Source: Grifola frondosa (lineage: Eukaryota; Basidiomycota; Agaricomycetes; Polyporales; Grifolaceae). From it: a DNA stretch of 64,000 nucleotides. The notes below the pieces were generated by a model that did no database searches, was not told the DNA's origin, and was given only the letters and a program-made list of their open reading frames with translations. The position numbers and the translations under genes were made by a program. Position 1 is the stretch's first letter; each line of letters starts with the position of its first letter. Location: positions 620,001-684,000 of the forward strand of contig LUGG01000002.1 of assembly GCA_001683735.1 (NCBI GenBank). Direction: 5' to 3'. Shown here piece after piece: positions 1 to 12,189 of the stretch.

Positions 1-114
1 CGAAGATGCCATGTTGCTGTTTGCCGAATGGCAACTGAATGCAGCCACTGTCTGTCAGAACTTTCCCTTCGACTCATGAGATAGTAGGACAGGCTCTTTT
101 GCATCGAACGACAT

Positions 115-401
115 TTATGATACCATTGTCCTTGGTGCGAACAAAACGTTCTTGCCCTCCTCGATGAGTGCGCGGCCGAACTCGGGAAGCACGAACGCGA
201 CCTTGTGCACCTCCGCGCAACCTCCGCGTTATAGTACCGCGTATTAGCGACCTTCCGCACGGGTGTCTTCACATCGCACCCAGCCTGCGTCGAGCACACG
301 ACAAAGCCAATCTGGCTAGAGGGGAAGGTCGGGATAGTCATAAATGCGTCCTCAGCAACGGGGAAGAGTATGTTGTGTGACACGATATCATCAAGCAACA
401 T
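115..401 (-). pseudogene. Spermidine synthase C-terminal fragment, broken
   Basis: Read on the minus strand, an open stretch contains AFMTIPTFPSSQIGFVVCS, then a YYNAEV motif, and in another frame HKVAFVLPEFGRALIEEG. These match in order the C-terminal end of spermidine synthase (putrescine aminopropyltransferase), where a TIPTYPSGQIGF segment is followed by RYYN and then HxAAFVLPxF. The two parts are in different frames. An extra 11 nt, looking like a near-duplication of GCGGAGGT, lies between YYNAEV and HKVAF around 190-215. I see no upstream exons for the N-terminal beta domain or the catalytic GGGDG motif between 400 and 550, and the WDR59 gene starts there on the other strand. It is therefore probably a truncated, frameshifted remnant. 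The family match is recalled, not searched. Confidence 0.55.
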
Positions 402-554
402 ATCTGTCACTTTTATGGTCATTTCCTCTTTTGGTCGATGGACGTTTGAGACTCTGGACGCAACCTTGTTACTCCTGTTCGGTCTTCGCTCAACCTTGGA
501 GGCTCTAGTGACCGACTACCATATTACTCCTTTCTTGTTTAACTTGGAGATGTG

Positions 555-3500
555 ATGAATCGGATATCAGAGTCCAGCACGCAGGCGCAAAGTGACTTCC
601 CTCGCTCTCGGCGGGACAACTTAGACATGCCCACTTCGGATAACTATGTGCCCAGTGAAAGCAACATCAGGCTCAGTCTCCAGATTGACATGAAGGGATT
701 GATTGGTGAGGCTATTGGTAATGTAAGTTGTTGTTATGACATAGGCTGCAATTCACATATCTGGCTCTTCTTCGATTGGGGTAGGATTGAATATTGCATC
801 AGAGAGTGAACAGTTCGTTGCGCCTAGGTCGTGTAAAATGCTTCTACTATTTTCTGTCGTATTTGATAATCATTCAGTGCTCAGTGTTGAAATCTTCAAT
901 GTCTGACATGACTCTTTGTAGATGAGCATCAGCCCCACAAGCCGCGATGTGGTCCTTGCTGCGTATGTTGTGTCATAAGCACTTAATCTGAATGAAATTT
1001 CATATACCTGATCGCAGGCGGAAAGGTCTCTTTATAATCGACTTGGAGAACCCCTTCAACGTCCCTCGGTTGGTCCCAGATTATCACGGTGTTGTCAATC
1101 GTTTGTTTGAACCCCAAATCACATCAGGTTCCTTCCGCAAGGCGGTACATGGGATGTGGCCGATGTTCAATGGAACCCTCACCGAAGTCACGATCAGTAC
1201 ATTGTCTCCACTTCCAGCGAGAAGCTGTAAGTTTCTATTTGTCGCGTAAATATCAAAACTAATTATTCCGCAAGTCTGATATGGAATATTACCATGATAG
1301 GCAAAACGTCCATCGAATACGTCTTGCGAGCCCACTATCGTGCAATTACGGACATCAATTGGCATACGACCGATCCAGATGTCGTTGTCAGCACCGGCAT
1401 TGACGCCTGGTTGTGGGCATGGGACTTGCGAACCCCGAGGAAACCGATAATGGGTCAGTCCACTCGAACCTCGAAGCAGTTAGCAAAGTTAACCTCGGCT
1501 TCTCTCAATGCTGCAAAGGCTTGTGTGCTTTCAATTGTGAGTGCCCCTTGTAAGGAGATCGCTTGCAATTCACCTACCAGTTTTCTAGCTGGTGGTACTC
1601 AGGTCAAATGGAATCGCCAGGACGGTAATCTGCTCGCATCGTCCCATTCGAATGAAGTCCTGATTTGGGACCGACGGGTACGCATTTTTGAATTCATTCT
1701 TCACCTCTTCCAACACTCTACCCATCCCGAAGAAAGGATCAATGCCCTTGTCTCGGATCAAGGCGCACAGCGCCAAGATATATGGAATTGATTGGGCTCA
1801 GGACAGGCGTGATGAGCTCGTCACTTGTTCGCTTGACAAAACCATCAAAGTATGGAATACGCAGACATCCGAATCTACTATTACTATTCACACGGGTTAC
1901 CCGGTCTGGCGAGCCCGCGACCTTCCTTTCGGTCAAGGTGTTTTGAGCTTACCACAACGAGGAGCGACTGCCCTTGAGATGTACTCTTATGACAATCCGC
2001 TTGAGCCGATTGAAATTTTTGAGGGTCACGCAGATGTTGTCAAGGAGTTCGTCTGGAGAAGGGGCGGACAAGGTCTGTTTTATTCGCTCTTGCTACATTG
2101 TTTGAAGATTCAGGTTGTTGCAGATGGCGCTGAATTTCAGCTCATTACATGGTCCAAGGACAAGACGCTAAGGTTTTGGCCGGTTAATAGCGAAGTTGTG
2201 CAGGTGGCGGTCTTCTTGGACGTTTCAGGTTTTCTGAACCTAATGCTATTCCTTAGAGAGCGGGCACAACCCCAACGCTAACCAGCACCATATCGTCCTA
2301 CCGAAGAGAACCAAAAGCTTCCTTCAGTACTCCGCCTTTAGGGTCGGAGTTCCCTCCCGCATTGTCTGCGCCCGTCGGCCACCGATCAATTTTGGCCGAG
2401 GTCAGAGCTCCTCCCCCTTCTATGTACAATACCAGGCGCGGTGCAGTTCCTGACTCGGAGGTAACTGAGAAACAAACCACGGGTTCTGCTTCTAAACCCA
2501 TCCCCTTCCGAATTCGTGCTTCCATCGGGGACGCCGCCATGACGAGTCGTACTCTCAAGAGATCCACCCAAATCACGACGCTGGATTGGATCTCCAGTGT
2601 GAAGGTTGGCATGAAGCGAGAAGGTAGTTCTGGTCCCGCCAGTGGCGGCGAAAGTGGAAATGCGTCGAGATTCAATTCGAGATCGAGGCCTCCGTCTGTA
2701 AAGGATCGGTCGGCTTCCCAAGCGCTTTCCACGACCGCCAGAGGGAATAATAGTAGAGATAGGGTGGAAGATGGACCTCGGGAAGACGACTCTGGGCAGA
2801 TCTTGCAAGACGAGTTAGTTGTCTGGCAAACACACTCTGACATTGGTCGCTAACGTTTTCTTAGGATCACATCAGTTATGAATAAGCTAGCGTCGTCGAA
2901 AATCAAGTTAGAGAAGGTCCGCCTATCTATCATACCACTGATCATTCAATTCTCACGCTCTTCTAGGCGGACCTGACAAAAAAGCGGACGTGTACGTTCG
3001 GATTGCAGGGGCCTTGGGGAGAGTCCACGTCCGTTTTCATTCGGATCACGTTCACATTTCCTCGGGGCTATCCTCAAGCTAACGATCCCAGCGGAATAGC
3101 GACAATTGATTTGGAACGTAGTCCTCTCATCTCCATCAAACAACACGCCTTCATCCTTCGCAGACTCCGCACCATTCGTGAGCAACAGCGGCGCTGCTTA
3201 GAGGGATGTCTGCGATTCCTGCTGTTCGGCGATCAAAACGATGATCCCAGACGCACAGCTAATGATTTCGATTCTTCATCGGAAGATGAGCTTCCTTTCG
3301 ATTCGCGCAAAGCGAAATCTGGAGGTCTGTCGACAATGCGTGGGGACAAGAATCTAGCGGAGCCTCGAACGTCACAGGGGGTGTTCGGTGCCAATGGTGA
3401 GCTTTTTCAGACACTTTCACCTCTATCGTCGATAACCTCAGCTATGACAGGTCAACTCGTCTGCTTTTCCCGGGCTCCTCCGCGGATAGTGCGAAATCCG

Positions 3501-5465
3501 CTGCGTGAAATTTCTGTGTCGCCCTCCATAGCATCCCGCGCACCCGATGCAAGGACCCATCTACTCAATTCCCCCGCTCTTCTATCGGAAGCTGTTCATG
3601 ATCTCGCTGTCGCAGCTCAGGATCGCGATGTTCAACAGCTGGAAAGCAAGACCGAGGACGCAAATATCTTGCGAATCATGGCCAACCTCTTCACATTCCT
3701 TCAACAGAAGCCCAGGAGGGTATCTGAACATTCAAGGCCGCTTGAGGATATTCCGGCGAGCTACCTACTTCCAACTAGGCGCAGTACTGTCTTCATCAAA
3801 GATGTGTCTTCACTGGTAGGGATAGATACTACTGCAGCTCGGGAGTATTCTCTTGCAGGATCTAATGTTGCCGAGCTGTGCAAGGAAAATGCTCGGTTAG
3901 CCAGAATGCTAGGTCGCACCCACCATGAACGTATCTTCAAAATGCTGCAAACACTTTTTGTTCACTCTGAAGCTTCCCACGAACCTGTGGAATTGTTATG
4001 TGGTATTCAACCCAATGTTGGCGCCATTGCTGCGGAGGTTACCTCCAAATTGTACGTGTCGATTCCGTATCATATCAGCGACAACAAGGTCATCTGACAA
4101 TATTTCAGATATCAAGAACTCTTGGCAACAAAGGATGCGCATATGCTCAGTTTTCTCTCTGTATTGCTTCTGCAAACATCTCCCTTACGTGAGCCGGGAA
4201 ACGTGTCTGACTTTCATTTATTTCACTGATGAGAAATGTACTAAAAGGCGGTGAGTTACGAAGGCCCGTGATATCAACTATCTCCGCTACGACTGCTGTA
4301 TCTCGCAAGCTTCCGACGCTGGAGTACTTTGATACGGAGAGTCGGACCAGTCCGTTTTCACCCACCGCCTCTCAGCCGCCAACACCTCATTCGTCTGCAC
4401 CTCCTCTTGCGTCTCCATCGTCATCACGAGGATCATGGTCGAGTTTTGTTCAATGCTAATAGCATGCGACAATTCGTATCCGGTAGGGGGGACAACTTGT
4501 CATCTGAACTTCGGTTTAATTGGCAACCATTTCAGGGTCGAAAGCGACGAGCTCCATACCTGCCCCCGGTGGCGTCAAGATTCGTCGGGGACTCTCCGCT
4601 ACTCGTCGTGGGGGCTTGAAACGTGATTCTTCACAGAATCCTACCTCGCCTACCGCAAGATCCTGGTCTGAAGCCGCTGAAACGCCCGCGATCCTGTCAA
4701 CTGTAACATTCACGTCGGACGGCCATATTCGACGACGGCCAACTTTCTCCCAGGTCCTTTCGACTCGCCCGGCGGACGCAGAGAAGAGACGAATCATATT
4801 TCATCCCCCCAAAGCGATTGCGGCAGATTCGTGAGTTACAAATATTCATACCGCGTACGCCTGTTACTGAATCGGATAAAAGAGCGACATTACATCCTCA
4901 ATTGCGCAGTCAACTCATCTGCCATATTTTGACTTTCTCCGACATGCTTCTTGCTTGGCAACTTCCTGAGAGACGAAGCGAACTGTTGAAACTCGTTGAG
5001 GAAGACATCCGCGCGACGACACCGGATCCCGATAGCTCCCTCTATTCTGGGCGTTTAGGTGAGTCGGCTGTTTCTAGATCATAGCTCGATAACCGACAAT
5101 CGATGTAGGATGTTTGCGAATATGTGAACGTTGTGGACTCCCCAATGAGCCTGGCATCACCATATGTGGGTCTTGCGGAGGGCAAGCTCTAGCACGGTGC
5201 ACCATTTGCCGGTTGCCTGTCAAAGGTTAGTTCGATCCTCCCTAACACAAATCAATTTACAAGTCTGAAATTCCATCGTAATGCAGGACTCTCTCGCGGT
5301 TGTCCATCATGCCTTCATATCACACATGCAATGTGCTTGAAGGCCCGGAGAGATCCACTTTGTGCAAGTGGTTGTGGATGTCAATGTGCCCAGGTTTGGT
5401 TGGAGGAGGCCAATAGAAGGGCCAGTTTCTCTTCATCACCGTTAGCGTATGGACAGTACACATAG
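555..5465 (+). CDS. WDR59: WDR59/Sea3 family protein (GATOR2/SEACAT subunit)
   Basis: Multi-exon gene. Exon 1 runs 555-722 and its intron ends at 921; an in-frame ATG at 627 is an alternative start. The N-terminal third is a WD40 propeller with blades such as STGIDAWLWAWDLRTPRKP, KWNRQDGNLLASSHSNEVLI, DELVTCSLDKTIKVWN and FQLITWSKDKTLRFW, plus the family signature YPVWRARDLPFGQGVL. A low-complexity linker follows. Next is an RWD domain (GPWGESTSVFIRITFTFPRGYP, about 3010-3230). The C-terminal end is a CxxC zinc-ribbon/RING-like module (CERCGLPN, CGSCGG, CTICRLP, CPSCLHITHAMC, 5100-5400). This order, WD40-RWD-RING, is that of WDR59 (yeast Sea3/Mtc5), which supports TORC1 amino-acid signalling at the vacuole. 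The reading frame looks intact across the predicted introns. Estimated length about 1,300 residues. Individual exon borders in the 3.4-4.9 kb low-complexity part are uncertain. Confidence 0.8.
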
Positions 5466-6098
5466 CCGGGGGTGTCACTACCAAAGCACAAGGGGGGGAA
5501 GTTTGCCTTCTGCATTCAGTCATCACATATCTATATCACTTACTTAATTCCTATTCCACAAAGTTATCCATAGCCCTCCACTTTCCCCCATCTAGCTATC
5601 TCTTATTAGTGAGTGTAGAGAACAAGCTGGGGAGCAATTGAATAGATTATGATATTTGTACATAGCTAATGGCGAGGATGAAGCACACTCTTTCCCACGG
5701 TCCGGTACTCCATGCCACTCACCCAAATGCCGACAGCAAGTTCTACATACAAGACATGTCTATTATGATGCTAGTCCCTAACAGTAGAACAAAAAAACAT
5801 GAACAGCACGAGTGGATTATGTCAAATTCACTTGTTGGTGACACCACTCCGATGTGCCACACCGAGTCAAGATTGTATCTCATTTCACACTGACATTCAC
5901 CATAGGAACAGTGCGGTGATTGTGGCTCAAGACAATAAACCATTGGCATTGACTGACATGACAAATCACTTACTTCAACTTGGGGGCCACACGAGTTCAG
6001 GGACTATAAGAAAGGTCATTCTGTCGTCGTGCTTTACACTCGATAGCTACTCCGTTATTACTTGATTCCCCATTCGAACCTGCCGGCACAGCAGCAAT
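5466..6098. other. Intergenic, no gene seen
   Basis: A 633-bp stretch between the WDR59 stop and the next start codon. Open frames here are short, overlap on both strands and show no recognisable domain. Confidence 0.5.
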
Positions 6099-6853
6099 AT
6101 GCCTGAATCGCAGGAACGCGACGAAATCGCTGAAGGGTACGTGTATTTAAACTCTCATGATAGTTTGGGAATATTAACGACTCTTGCATTTACAGCGTGG
6201 AATTTGCCGACCCCTACGCTGAAATCATCGGATGGAACGATAATAGTCAGTTTGATGAGATCAATAGTCAATCGACTACAACCGGGTCTCAGCAAGAAGT
6301 TTTCACGGAATCTGAGCCGGAATTTGGGCCGTTGCTGGACCCGATCTATGGGCATTTGACGATGCTACCGCAGCCGGATCGGGAGACCACTCCATCGCCC
6401 TCATCATCTCAATTCGTTGATGGCGCGGTTACCAGTTCGACCGAAAGCTGGGGGCTGGTGTCGACCTTGCTAGACGGATTGGTACATCAAATGCCTATTC
6501 CGTCAGTGACTACTCCTAGCAGTGATCCATCCTCCATCAGTCTGGATGACCATGGCGCCTGCAGTCAACAGTCAAAGGCCTCTGTCGCCCTCACTCCATT
6601 GGCTACTCCATCTGTTGGTCTACCCAGGTTGAATCGGAACATGACCACCTCTTCCATATCTAGAGGGAACACTGTCTCCACGTTGAAAGCCCCTCCACGT
6701 GCGAAACTGCTCCTCAAAAGAGCTCTCTATCGGGCGGATCTTTTCACGGCTTCAGTTCAAAGCACACCCATACAGATCACGGTACCCCACCGAGTGCGCG
6801 TAGACGACCGTTCGCGCCTTATCCCCCGCTGGCTCGAAAGCTCAGTATTTTGA
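6099..6853 (+). CDS. Uncharacterised 231-aa protein
   Basis: Two exons. Exon 1 (6099-6136, starting MPESQERDEIAEG) is joined across a 59-nt GT-AG intron (6137-6195) to a single long open exon ending at the stop at 6853; the summed exon length is an exact multiple of three. The product is acidic at its N-terminus and then rich in Ser, Thr and Pro. A basic segment near the C-terminus (PPRAKLLLKRALYR, then VPHRVRVDDRSRLIPRW) could bind nucleic acid or a partner. I see no signal peptide, membrane segment or known domain. Function not recognised. The consistent splice model and open exon 2 support a real gene. Confidence 0.5.
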
Positions 6854-7420
6854 ATTCTACAACTGAAATGACTTCAGTCGATCAGTCTGATGCTCTACGA
6901 AACCCTCATGGCACAATCACTGGCGAGTCCTCTTTGTCTGGACGCCACGTCGGAAAGACGTAGTCGGGTCATGTTCTGGATCCAAGGTCCGATGGCTACC
7001 GTTTTGATAGTTTCCCTGTGCAGCTGCATGGATCCCAACTCATGCGATTCTGCCACTTCCCCGTCACTTACTCGCCTCCGTTATGCGGCAGACTTTCTGG
7101 TTCAGCCTTTCTCTATTCTTGATTGTAGTGGTCTCGTCTAAACCATGGATTCCCATTATTGACTACGAACATATGCATTTTGCTCCTGCATGTTATACAC
7201 TGAACTGCCTTCTGGGGCGACGGGTCTAGACCGTCGATGAACTCCACAGTGAGCAGTTGGGGTTTATAGGGTGGGATCACCTGAATACTGCTGAATGTCA
7301 TTAGCATGATTTCACTGCACACATTTGCTGCATTATGTTAATGTGGTGTTCGTCATTAGACATAACAGGAATGCGAAGAGCGCAGCATTTCAGGAGGAAA
7401 AGATGCACGTTGAGAGGTAA
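6854..7420. other. Intergenic, no gene seen
   Basis: Downstream sequence shared by two convergent genes (the orphan gene on + and UTP7 on -). A short open frame at 6890-7141 has no supporting motif. Confidence 0.4.
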
Positions 7421-9786
7421 TCAGCTGGATCGCTTGAAACGATCGAGGGCAGACGCTTTCTGGCTCTCCTCCAAGCCGCTGGCAACTGCCTTTGCCTTTT
7501 GACGTTCCTCCCGCTGTTTCTCCAGTCTCGCGCGAACGGCAAGCTGTGATAATGTAACGTCAGCTCTAATCGAGAGAGGATGATGATTCTGGAGCATACT
7601 GCGCGGGCGTCGATGACATTCTTCCGTTGTTTGCGCAAATACCTGATGAATGTCTATCAGACCAGCTACCGGCACATGTATTCGTGACATGCGCACCTCT
7701 TAAGACTTTTGTTCTTTCCGCGCATTTTCTTTTTCTCCTTCTCTTCTTTTGTGTGTTTCTTGGAGTTCTTGTCTGCCTCGTCACCCGAGCCACCTTGTCC
7801 GTCATCAGCTTCCGTCTCATCTGCCTTGCCTGAAACACGCAGGCGTTCCAAGCGGGGTAGCCTCGCGAACGGTATATTATGTTCGCCGTCGACAGCAGTC
7901 GTCAGTTTTGATGGGGGAGCGAGGGAGCCGACGAACTCTGGGTCAAGTGTGATCATGTCCGGTTGAATCTGAAAAAGAAAGCGAGATGTATCAACCGCCA
8001 TCCATAGACACAGAGACGAACTGGTAGATTAACACACCTTATCGAGCAGACCCTTGACCTCCCGCTCCCTTCTCGCCTTCTTGTTCTCAAATGGATCGGC
8101 TTCTGAACTGTCAAAGTTCGGCTCTCCGGAACCTGGAACAAGAATACTTGATAGCCCTGCACAGTGTCCGATCGTGAGGATATCTTGGAAGGGACAGAAC
8201 CGCACAGAAGTCAGTGGACGATGTGGTATCGGGTGCGTGAGGTACAAGGGCGGGGAAACTGTGGCTGCGAAGGGAGTCTGGATGGAGGGCTTGGTGTAGA
8301 CCTATGGAAACCACGTTCAGATAATCATGCCACTGCTAATATGAGATTTCATACGTTCACACTGCCGCCAGTAGCGACAGCCAGGGCACCCTTCTGACTC
8401 CACTCCAGTTCGGCGTTACCGCCCCTCGTCGACCACTGCCGTACGGCGCCTTTCCAGTTCCGACAGTCCCATACTTTCACGGTGCTGTCCTGGCCCGCTG
8501 TCGCCATATATCTCCCGCCAGTGTTTGGGTCGACACTGACGCTGACGACAGGTCCGAGGTGTGCGAGCAGGCAAACGGCGGGGTGGGGAAGATTGGGCGT
8601 CCAGAGTGTGACAGTGCCGTTCTGGTGTCCGAGGTGGATAACGGCATTGTGCACATTTTGGGTCATAGTGGTGCATGCGCCCAGCTTCGTACGATGCTCG
8701 ACGAGAAGCTGCCCTGTGGAGGTGTCTTGATACTTAAGGTATCCAGCATTACCCTGGACACGTGAAGTATTAGAAGATACGTGGAATTGATGCAAAAGAT
8801 ACTAGAGGACATACCACACTAGCCAGTAACCAGTGATACGGCAAGAATTCTAGTCTAGTGGGCTCGATGTGTGATTTGAGACGATGGAGTTCTACTCCAT
8901 CTCGATCATATATGAATACATATTTGTTCTGGGCTACTGCAAAGTGAGAATGGTCGTGCAGAAAGCTAGCAATCAGCGAAACAAAAGTTAGCACATGGGC
9001 ACGTGATTGGGAATGGTCAACCAACGTGATATCTCGACATGTTTCTCGCAGTTGCAGTTCTGCATGCAAAGTACCGGTTTGCCAGTCAAATGTAGCCACG
9101 TGTCCTGTCTTCCCAACGACGGCAAGATGTCTGCAAACTGTAGTTAGTCAAATCAGACCGGGGATGAACATTTTGTTCAGCGCCACATGCGCTGGATTAC
9201 TTCTGCCTGCCCAGGGGAGCGTGCCAAAATGAATACATGTGGGCTAGTAACACCAGCGCATGAGGACACTGTGAACAACATCACAAATCAGCGAATATTG
9301 AAGAAACACACCTGCCATTCCTCGTATACCTTGAACGATACGGGCCGCCATCCAGCGTCCATTCTTTGCGGCCTCGCGCAGCTTCCTGACCAGCAGCGTT
9401 GTGAATTTCGGCCTGGCCCACCCTCCATGTCTTTTCCATCTCTCCTTCCACCTGCATCGCCCCGCCTCCTCCGTTAACAGCAACTCGGCATCCTTCAGTA
9501 AAGCCTTCGAGCGAGCGGAATTGACCGCTTGCCGAGTAAGTTGCGTGCGCAATTTCTTGTTGGGTATATGAGCATACTTCGGGATATTCTCAGGCACCGG
9601 AGAAGTTGGGCGAAGAGATCTTGGAACAGTAGTATGAAGAGAAACAGAGGTGACCGTTGGGTCAGCGGAGGTCGACGCAGATGCCTGTGGTGCTCCCTTC
9701 GACTTTCTGCGAGTATGTTCTTGGTCAAGTCTTCTTCTTTTGGCCACTGGACGAATAGCGTCGGCCTTTGCAATTAGAGAGTCCAT
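7421..9786 (-). CDS. UTP7: U3 snoRNP protein Utp7 (WDR46), one frame break
   Basis: Starts MDSLIAKADAIRPVAKRRRL (ATG at 9786) and ends ALDRFKRSS. Features in order: a basic N-terminus; the family helix TRQAVNSARSKALLKDAELL; MEKTWRVGQAEI; GPYRSRYTRNGRHLA; WD blades including HVATFDWQTGTL, EFLPYHWLLASV, GHQNGTVTLWTP and MATAGQDSTVKVWDCR; then the BING4CT-type C-terminus (LTSVRFCPFQDILTIGH, ENKKARREREVKGLLDKIQP). A highly charged tail follows. Utp7 is part of the small-subunit processome acting on 18S pre-rRNA in the nucleolus. A 181-nt intron (9131-9311) rejoins NGR to HLAVVGKTGH. Between TEEAG and MQVEGEMEKT the frame slips by one base at a CCCC run (9460-9463, plus strand) with no room for an intron. 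In so conserved an essential gene this is more likely a sequence error than inactivation. Confidence 0.85.
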
Positions 9787-9988
9787 TGGAAAGAGATCTG
9801 ATGCTGGAATATAGGCAGCCCGAAGCCCAAGTTTCGACCCAGCGTTTTGCAAAATTGGAGGCCACGTGCTTTCGATCATCTGCACACGTGGTGGAAGGCT
9901 CCGTGTGGCTCGAGCCCAAGTTAACTCGCTGTGACATTCTCCAGACTCCAGACTCCAGCTCGTCGTTGCTCCCAACATAATCAGAGAC
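9787..9988. promoter_or_regulatory. Shared divergent promoter of UTP7 and IES6
   Basis: The start codons of UTP7 (minus, 9786) and IES6 (plus, 9989) are separated by about 200 bp, so both promoters must lie here. No TATA box is evident. A CACGTG E-box-like hexamer lies at about 9864 and another CACGTG about 30 nt further on. Confidence 0.5.
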
Positions 9989-10738
9989 ATGTGAGGAATT
10001 TATCTATGCGCGATTCTCATTTCTTATGAATTCAGGCCGCCAAAAGGGTCCACCAAGAGGAAGAATACAACGATATACAGCGATGACTCTCCCACTCCGC
10101 CAGTTGTTGTTGGTCATTCCTCCTGCTAAACCGTGAACATCTTCTGATTCCTGTAGTAGACCCTAGCAGAGCAGTTGTCTTATTTGAATGATCCTCGCCC
10201 ATTTAAGAACCCAAATTATGTCAAGAACACTAATCGTCGAACCAAGAATCTTAAGGCTGTTCTAACCCAGGAGCGAGAGAGAGAGCGCTTGGAGCGGGAG
10301 AGACGAAGGCAGGAGAAAGAGGAGAGTATGGACATAGACGGACAACCAAGGGAGAGTACCCCTGAAGAGGACATTCCTACGTGTATGCATTTTCCTGCAA
10401 TGTCATTGATTTGGAGATTCACCGTTTCCAGATGCCTCGATTGAAGCGCCACCTTCGGTATTGCCCCAGAGGCGGTATTGCGATATAACCGGGCTTGAGG
10501 TCCGTTCTCATGCATCCCTCTCTGTTTGCCTTTCCTGAAAGTTGAATGCAGGGACCATACACCGACCCTGCTACCGGCTTGCGATATCACGACAAGAGCA
10601 TATACGAGCTAGTTAAAGGATTGGCAAGTCCGTCACCTACTCCATGTTTTGTCATATTCATTTTTTTTTTTGCTTTAGAGCTCCACCGCTGCTAAAGACT
10701 ACCTTTCTGCTCGAGGCGTCAACCCAATCGTCAGATAA
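9989..10738 (+). CDS. IES6: INO80 chromatin-remodelling subunit Ies6 (YL1-C domain)
   Basis: Six exons: AT (9989-9990), 10036 to about 10108, 10160-10382, 10432-10499, 10552-10623 and 10679-10738. They total about 498 nt, or 165 residues, the usual Ies6 size. The C-terminal half is the YL1-C domain: YASIEAPPSVLPQRRYCDIT, then GPYTDPATGLRYHDKSIYEL and DYLSARGVNPIVR. Upstream, FKNPNYVKNTNRRTKNLK is the Ies6-type basic linker. Ies6 binds Arp5 and couples ATP hydrolysis to nucleosome sliding in the INO80 complex. In this model the start codon is split AT|G by a 45-nt intron (9991-10035), giving MPPKGSTKRKNTT. The alternative ATG at 10026 reaches a stop after about 33 codons unless spliced differently. 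The last intron (10624-10678) has a GC donor (GCAAGT). Family call is strong; the first exon is inference. Confidence 0.85.
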
Positions 10739-12116
10739 TGTCAATGGACGTTATAGCACCATTTAGCGTGACCAATTCCTTAGATTTCCCTCGATACCCG
10801 GGCCTCCCAATTTGGATTGTGTATCATCACCTATACGAAAAGTTATATATCTGGCTGCTTTTCTAATAAGACGGAGAGTTTATTAACAACATACAGGTTT
10901 GCTGCCACAATCATCCCGCAGTCATCCTGTCAAGACCACATTACATAGTCGAATCTGGTACGTTACATGCCATATATGGCAAAATTCTAACATCTTTAGT
11001 GACATTGTCAATTTGCGCGCGCGACAGTACTGCAGTAACATTTGGACTCGAAACGAGACTACTCCGGGGTCACCGGGCACCAAATGCAAAAATACCATAA
11101 TGCCGTGTCATAGCGCTTGATGAAGCAACGTTGGCCTCGGGGCAAGCCAACTGGCCCGGACAAAGCCTGCTTTGGAACTAAGTATTTGAAATGAATTGGT
11201 CATCTGGGATTTGAGAGTTTCCAACGACCACATCGTCAGCATCACAAGTTCTCGGAGTCGGTGCCTACCATTACGCTCATCCCGAGAGCGCTTTCGGAAT
11301 ACTGCGGATGTGGTGAGACGTGGGGCTGTAATGCTTCCGATTACCTAGTGGTTTAGCCTCTTGAATGGCGGTCTTCGAACGACGGTGACTGTTTAGCACT
11401 TTTCCTGGTCCTCTTCCATGCGATTTTATTGATTGGTGCCAGTGTATCATTTTCGTGGTCTACCTCGAGGTATTACATCGTCATACAGCGCCGAAACAAC
11501 CGCCTGATAAAGTTTCCATGCAGTGTCGTGTTTACCACCGTTCTAGCCAAGCGGCATGCTTACCTACCGCTGGCCTCGGCCACAGACTCTGATTTCCCGC
11601 CGAAACTAGTTTCTGGCTGACTGCTGTGCGCATTGAAACGGGGTTCAACCACCTCTTTGTCGCCGCGCAGCACACCATGCATGTCGATCCGGCGCCCAAA
11701 CTTGTAGTCAGAATGATCACATCTATTTCCATTTGATGGCAATTGGCTTTCAATACCTCGTTGTATCAGATGATCTATAATGCACCTGCATATATTATCT
11801 TCGAACGAACGGTGAGTACGCATAGTATTGATTTATTTCAGGCCTAACGATTGAAATAGACGTAACACTTCGTCAAATTGCAGCGCGCTGAGAAGGGCTC
11901 TTATTTGCAGCCATGCAACAGACGCTGACAGTGCACCCGTTCTTGGGACGCTTTGATTGGCGGGATTCCGTCTGCATCCGAGTGTGCGCTCAGGCCGACG
12001 GCAGGTACTCATTTTGCCGCAGGCATTTGGAAATCCTGGCATCACGAGTATAGCTTATGTGGGGCCTCTGGTTGATTTATACTCCATAGTGGACGCGATT
12101 CTGACGCTGAAAGGCA
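10739..12116. other. Intergenic, no convincing gene
   Basis: About 1.4 kb with only short overlapping frames. A minus-strand frame at 11560-11823 (containing DYKFGRRIDMHGVLRGDK) is open for 87 codons but has no recognised domain and no convincing neighbouring exon. It could be a gene remnant. Confidence 0.4.
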
Positions 12117-12123
12117 TATAAAG
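12117..12123 (+). promoter_or_regulatory. TATA box of the small secreted protein gene
   Basis: TATAAAG about 67 bp upstream of the ATG at 12190, the spacing expected for an inducible fungal promoter. It is followed by a CT-rich stretch before the start codon. Confidence 0.5.
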
Positions 12124-12189
12124 TGGCTCGCCTTTTGACTTCGACCAGCCAGCAAGTGTCCCGCTCTCTTCATCACATCGTTCATCGCC

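Noticed and set aside
2298..2843. 181-codon minus-strand frame
   Set aside because: Antisense to the low-complexity linker of WDR59, no motif.
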